8,939 bases of DNA, taken from positions 22,022 through 30,960 of the forward strand of contig DQHS01000189.1 in NCBI GenBank assembly GCA_003524365.1, in the 5' to 3' direction. Positions 5,507 to 8,939 of this stretch are shown here, in pieces. Source of the DNA: Cellvibrio sp. Lineage in GTDB: Bacteria > Pseudomonadota > Gammaproteobacteria > Pseudomonadales > Cellvibrionaceae. Every line of letters begins with the position of its first letter. The first letter of the stretch is position 1. Under the pieces are notes generated by a model. That model was not told the origin of the DNA. It made no database searches and saw only the letters and a list, made by a program, of their open reading frames with translations. The translations under genes and the position numbers were made by a program.

Positions 5507-8500
5507 CACGTAGATTCAATTAAATTTCCACTAGTTACCAAATACAACGCTGTTTTTATTGGCAGCGTTTCAGTTGCAGCAAGTAGTTTTTGGTAACGTA
5601 GTAATTGTGCTTGGTAGGTCTCCATTTCCCGCGCAACAAAGTCTTCCATGCTTTGGCCTACTTCTGGCTCACTGCTTTTGTAATCCACAATCCAGCGAAC
5701 TCCATCGGCGATAAAAGTGCGGTCGATAATGTGTTCGCGCACATCCTGCTTGTCCTTCTGCATGAGCGATAATTCGCAGGCGCTTTGGTTGTGGTCGCTG
5801 TTTAGTAGCCAACGGCCTTTTTCGCTGTTGAGTGTTGTGATGATTGCATTGGCGATTTTTTGCAATGCGCGATTGAGATTGTCGCCACTCCAGCCGAGTT
5901 GTTGGAGTTGGATTTTCCAAAAGTTGTGTTGTTGTTTGATAAAAAGATCAGCACTGATGTAGTCGCGATTAGTGACCAGTTTGTTTTCTACAATCGCTTG
6001 CAATGCATTGTGGATCACTGTGCCGGTGTGGCGGGCGAGGCGGGCGCTGGTTGTTTCGACTTCGGGAATGTTGAGTGGGTTGTCGTCTTCACTCATGCTG
6101 AATTCGTGGCCGCGATATTCTTTCAGTAGGGTGACGTCGGCTAATGCTGGTGATTGCCAGTGTGCTGGTAAACGCAAGATATGTTGCAAACCCGGTTTAG
6201 TGTTTTCTGCGGCGTAGGAATCGCTGCGGTTGATGGCGTTATTGCTGCGCACAATAATAGCGTCGTCTTTTACAAAAGGCCAAATGCTGTGCAGCAGCGA
6301 TACTTTTGCGGGCGCAACTAATTCATCTTCTTTGGTGTTGATGCAAGCGAGCAGGTGTAATCGTTTAATCGCGCGGGTACAGCCAACGTATAACAGGCGC
6401 GTTGACTCAAAGGCTTGTTGTTTATCCGCTTCGCGGCGCATAAAGGTGTAGAGGCCGTCTTCTTCTTTGCCGGTAGCAGCGAGAGAGCCGAGCAGCAATT
6501 GTTTTTCGCCGTGATGGTTGATGCGTTCTTGCCAGAGTAATAATTGTTTGTCGTCTTTGCGTGCGCTGCGATCCAAACCGGGAATAATCACCGTATCAAA
6601 TTCCAAACCTTTAGATTTGTGGATGGTCATGACTTGTAGTTTGGGATCGGCATCGGCACGCGGTGCGGCAAATAAACGTTCGATGGCATTGTTGAATGCT
6701 TGCCAATCGCGAATGCTGCCGCCTTGTTGGTGTTTGTCGAGTAGCGCAAAAAAGCTATTGATGTTGTCGCGGTCGTTTGCATCCAACAAAGTTGCAGGGC
6801 CACCTAATGCAAACCAAATTCCTTCAATCCATTGGCGCAGTGGTTTGCGATAGCGCTCTTGTAATGCGTGCTGGAGAATCGGCACAACGCGTGCGAGGAT
6901 TGTCTTTCCTGTTTCACTCAAGCCACCAATCTGTTCATGCAACTCAAGTTGCGGCCAGAGCACTGCAAATGCGGTTTCATTCACTCGTGGATTTTGCTCA
7001 GCGAGATTTGCGGTGGTGATGATGTGCAGATCGCTATTATCCAAACCACACCAGGGCGCGCGCAGCACGGACAACCAAGCGATACGGTCGGCCGGATTTA
7101 ACAGCGCGCGGGTGAGCGAGAGTAAATCCATAATTGCCATGCGGCTGGCGAGGCGATCAATTTCAGTGGCTTGATAGTGCAAACCCGCAGCGGTGAGCGC
7201 CGGTAAAATGCGCGCAAGGTGATTGCGCGTGCGCACCAGAATTGCAACGCTGCCAGTGGGGTTGTCGTAGCGCGCTTGTTGTACCAGCTCGACGACTTTT
7301 TCTGCTTCTTGTTCTTGGGCGTTTAAACGGGATGGAACTTCGTCGTCGCCATCGTCATTTTTTTCAGCGCTATTGTCCGCCCCATTTTTTTCCGCGCTAT
7401 ATTTTTCCGTGGAATAAGTACATGCGTAAAAATTAACGGCATCGCCATCAATCGCTAGTTTAAAGGCAACTGATGGCGAATAGCTTACTGCGCCGCGACT
7501 TATATCATCTTGGATCGGAAACGCGTTTTGGAAAATTGTATTAACCCAATTTACTACACCGGCTTGCGAGCGGAAGTTCACCCGCAAATCCAACGCCGTT
7601 AAATCGACTGAACCTATACCTTGTTGGCGTGCATCCAAAAACAAACCCACGTTGGCATTGCGGAAGCCGTAACAGGATTGCATACCGTCGCCCACAATAA
7701 ATAGTGTGCGACCATCGCCCGCTTGCCAACCGCTGGTAAGTTTTCGCAACAGCTCCAGCTGCGGGCTGGCGGTGTCCTGGAATTCATCGACGAGAATATG
7801 GCGGATGCGATAATCCAGTTGCAGCGCCAGATCTGTCGGTGAATCTTCATCACCTAATGCCAATAGCGCTGCTTGGCTAATTGCTGAGTAGTCAGTGGCA
7901 CTTTGTTGCTTAAACACAATAGTTAATTGTGCCACCAGTATTGGCATAATGCTGGTCAGACTATCAAGTAACTGCCATTGGTGGTCGGCGTAGTTGGGTG
8001 ATGGAAGCGAACGGAGTTCTTGCAGTAATTGTTCTGCTTCCGGTACTGTGTCGGTAATTGCCGCGATTAATTCACTGAAACGATTTTTTAGTTCAGCGTT
8101 TTCTTTTCCGGCGGGAAAACCTTCGGCCTTTGTTAGTCGTGCGCGCCAGGTTCCGCCATTAGTTAAAAGCAGATCGGCGATGGCTAGCCAATGGTTAAGT
8201 GATTCGGGTTCGGCCTCGGGCAGGGCATTGATGCCAAGTAATTCGTGAATGCGATTTTTGCGATCACCTTCATCTTGTAAATTGGTTGCGGCGCGGTCGG
8301 CAATGCTGCATAACTCGCTGCTGTGAATCATCAATGCAGCTTCAATCAAATCCAAATGTTCGCAAACGACATCGCGCAACACCTGTTCAAGATAAGCACG
8401 AGCGTCTTCATGGCGTGCTTGCAATAACACTCCTAGCCATTGTTCGCGTTTGGCGAGCAAGCTGATTAATAAACTCTCTACTGCTTGCAAGTTATTATCC

Positions 8501-8939
8501 AAATGGCGCAGCAATCGGGTTAAATCATCGCGCAGCGGCGTTTCTTTTTCGAGCAAATTAAATAATTCGCGTACCGCTAAACGATAGGCTTGTTCAGCGT
8601 CTTCCAGCGTATCCGGTTGCGCGCCTATACCACTGGCAAGCGGTAACTGTTTGGTGATGGAGCGGCATAAGCTATCGATAGTTTGCACGCGTAAGCGCTG
8701 CGGGCTTTGCAATAGATTCCACTGCAATTCACGGTCCCGCTGCAGTACACGCTGTGCAAGTTGCCAGGTGCGTTGTGCGTGCGGATCTTGCGGTTCGGGT
8801 TGATCGGCTGCTTGCCATAGTGCATGCATAATCCGGTCTTGCATTTCACCAGCGGCTTTGCGGGTAAAGGTAATCGCCAATACTTCTTCCGGTTCATCGC
8901 AATACGCGAGCAGGGTTAATACACGCTGTGTTAGCAAGC
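5506..8939 (-). CDS. AddA/RecB-like UvrD-family helicase-nuclease (N-terminus beyond window)
   Basis: The frame is open to the window edge, so the start and the Walker A loop lie outside. The first visible residues, LLTQRVLTLL, normally follow GSGKT directly. About 1143 residues are visible, close to full length for AddA. SF1A helicase motifs in order are: Ia AITFTRKAAGEM (near residue 20), II VDEFQDTASPQ (near 382), III FIVGDGMQSCYGFR (near 415), IV DLRVNFRSQAGVVNW, V VMTIHKSKGLEFD (near 770) and VI RLLYVGCTRAIKRLHL (near 845). The C-terminus has a RecB-family nuclease domain, with TGTVIHNAL (candidate metal histidine, near 975), DRTFIADGVRWIVDYKSS (catalytic D...DYK, near 1070-1088) and YQAQLLRYQ, a QxxxY-type motif. 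The nuclease therefore looks intact. Proteins of this type process double-strand DNA ends for recombination repair, normally with an AddB partner. AddB would lie upstream, off the window. Odd points are GDGMQS where GDPxQS is usual, and a low-complexity SAEKN-repeat insertion after motif IV. Confidence 0.92.
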   Translation of the reverse strand, partial: LLTQRVLTLLAYCDEPEEVLAITFTRKAAGEMQDRIMHALWQAADQPEPQDPHAQRTWQLAQRVLQRDRELQWNLLQSPQRLRVQTIDSLCRSITKQLPLASGIGAQPDTLEDAEQAYRLAVRELFNLLEKETPLRDDLTRLLRHLDNNLQAVESLLISLLAKREQWLGVLLQARHEDARAYLEQVLRDVVCEHLDLIEAALMIHSSELCSIADRAATNLQDEGDRKNRIHELLGINALPEAEPESLNHWLAIADLLLTNGGTWRARLTKAEGFPAGKENAELKNRFSELIAAITDTVPEAEQLLQELRSLPSPNYADHQWQLLDSLTSIMPILVAQLTIVFKQQSATDYSAISQAALLALGDEDSPTDLALQLDYRIRHILVDEFQDTASPQLELLRKLTSGWQAGDGRTLFIVGDGMQSCYGFRNANVGLFLDARQQGIGSVDLTALDLRVNFRSQAGVVNWVNTIFQNAFPIQDDISRGAVSYSPSVAFKLAIDGDAVNFYACTYSTEKYSAEKNGADNSAEKNDDGDDEVPSRLNAQEQEAEKVVELVQQARYDNPTGSVAILVRTRNHLARILPALTAAGLHYQATEIDRLASRMAIMDLLSLTRALLNPADRIAWLSVLRAPWCGLDNSDLHIITTANLAEQNPRVNETAFAVLWPQLELHEQIGGLSETGKTILARVVPILQHALQERYRKPLRQWIEGIWFALGGPATLLDANDRDNINSFFALLDKHQQGGSIRDWQAFNNAIERLFAAPRADADPKLQVMTIHKSKGLEFDTVIIPGLDRSARKDDKQLLLWQERINHHGEKQLLLGSLAATGKEEDGLYTFMRREADKQQAFESTRLLYVGCTRAIKRLHLLACINTKEDELVAPAKVSLLHSIWPFVKDDAIIVRSNNAINRSDSYAAENTKPGLQHILRLPAHWQSPALADVTLLKEYRGHEFSMSEDDNPLNIPEVETTSARLARHTGTVIHNALQAIVENKLVTNRDYISADLFIKQQHNFWKIQLQQLGWSGDNLNRALQKIANAIITTLNSEKGRWLLNSDHNQSACELSLMQKDKQDVREHIIDRTFIADGVRWIVDYKSSEPEVGQSMEDFVAREMETYQAQLLRYQKLLAATETLPIKTALYLVTSGNLIEST

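Noticed and set aside
5408..5596. 62-aa + strand open frame
   Set aside because: It is made of the REP-like element, the terminator stem and the antisense of the helicase 3' end.
5669..8897. Many open frames antisense or out of frame within the helicase gene
   Set aside because: They are shadows of a long gene with all helicase and nuclease motifs, and none has recognisable protein features.
1..8939. CRISPR array, tRNA or rRNA genes, transposase or integrase
   Set aside because: No regularly spaced repeats, no cloverleaf with a GTTCRA-type arm, and no recombinase motifs were seen on either strand.

Overview
The window looks like chromosome from a gammaproteobacterium. The long helicase-nuclease gene has proteobacterial-style codon use, and a Cellvibrio-type relative is my guess from the flavour of the proteins, not something the sequence proves. 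It holds three conserved-type genes at the edges and a block of small, poorly characterised, A+T-rich genes between them.

Left edge (1-1457, + strand): the C-terminal part of a CPA1-type Na+/H+ antiporter runs in from outside, followed by an EcsC-family protein. A 100-residue hypothetical protein on the - strand (1479-1781) converges on the EcsC gene.

Centre (about 2180-5400): this DNA is visibly richer in A+T than the flanks, and all six of its genes lie on the + strand. They are a tiny exported protein with a GPKGGCYYIN-type motif (PBCV basic adaptor-like), a small one-helix membrane protein with a basic tail, an exported 225-residue protein of unknown function, a 58-residue zinc-ribbon-like protein, a 72-residue partner in the same apparent operon, and a 294-residue protein with two widely separated membrane helices. 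Between the last two lies a junction of about 130 bp that resembles an integron attC site. It has TAACA three bases after one stop codon and CTTAACGTTAG about 23 bases before the next start. Two inverted copies of a 40-bp REP-like palindromic element (1968-2007 and 5440-5479) sit on either side of the block, which suggests an accessory insertion region.

Right edge (5506-8939, - strand): a very large AddA/RecB-like UvrD-family helicase with an intact C-terminal nuclease domain. Its N-terminus, including Walker A, lies beyond the window. It converges on the accessory block, and a strong hairpin terminator lies between the two.

No tRNA, rRNA, CRISPR array, transposase or integrase was seen. The candidate for something undescribed is the cassette-like central block. 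I can describe its architecture but cannot assign it a function.
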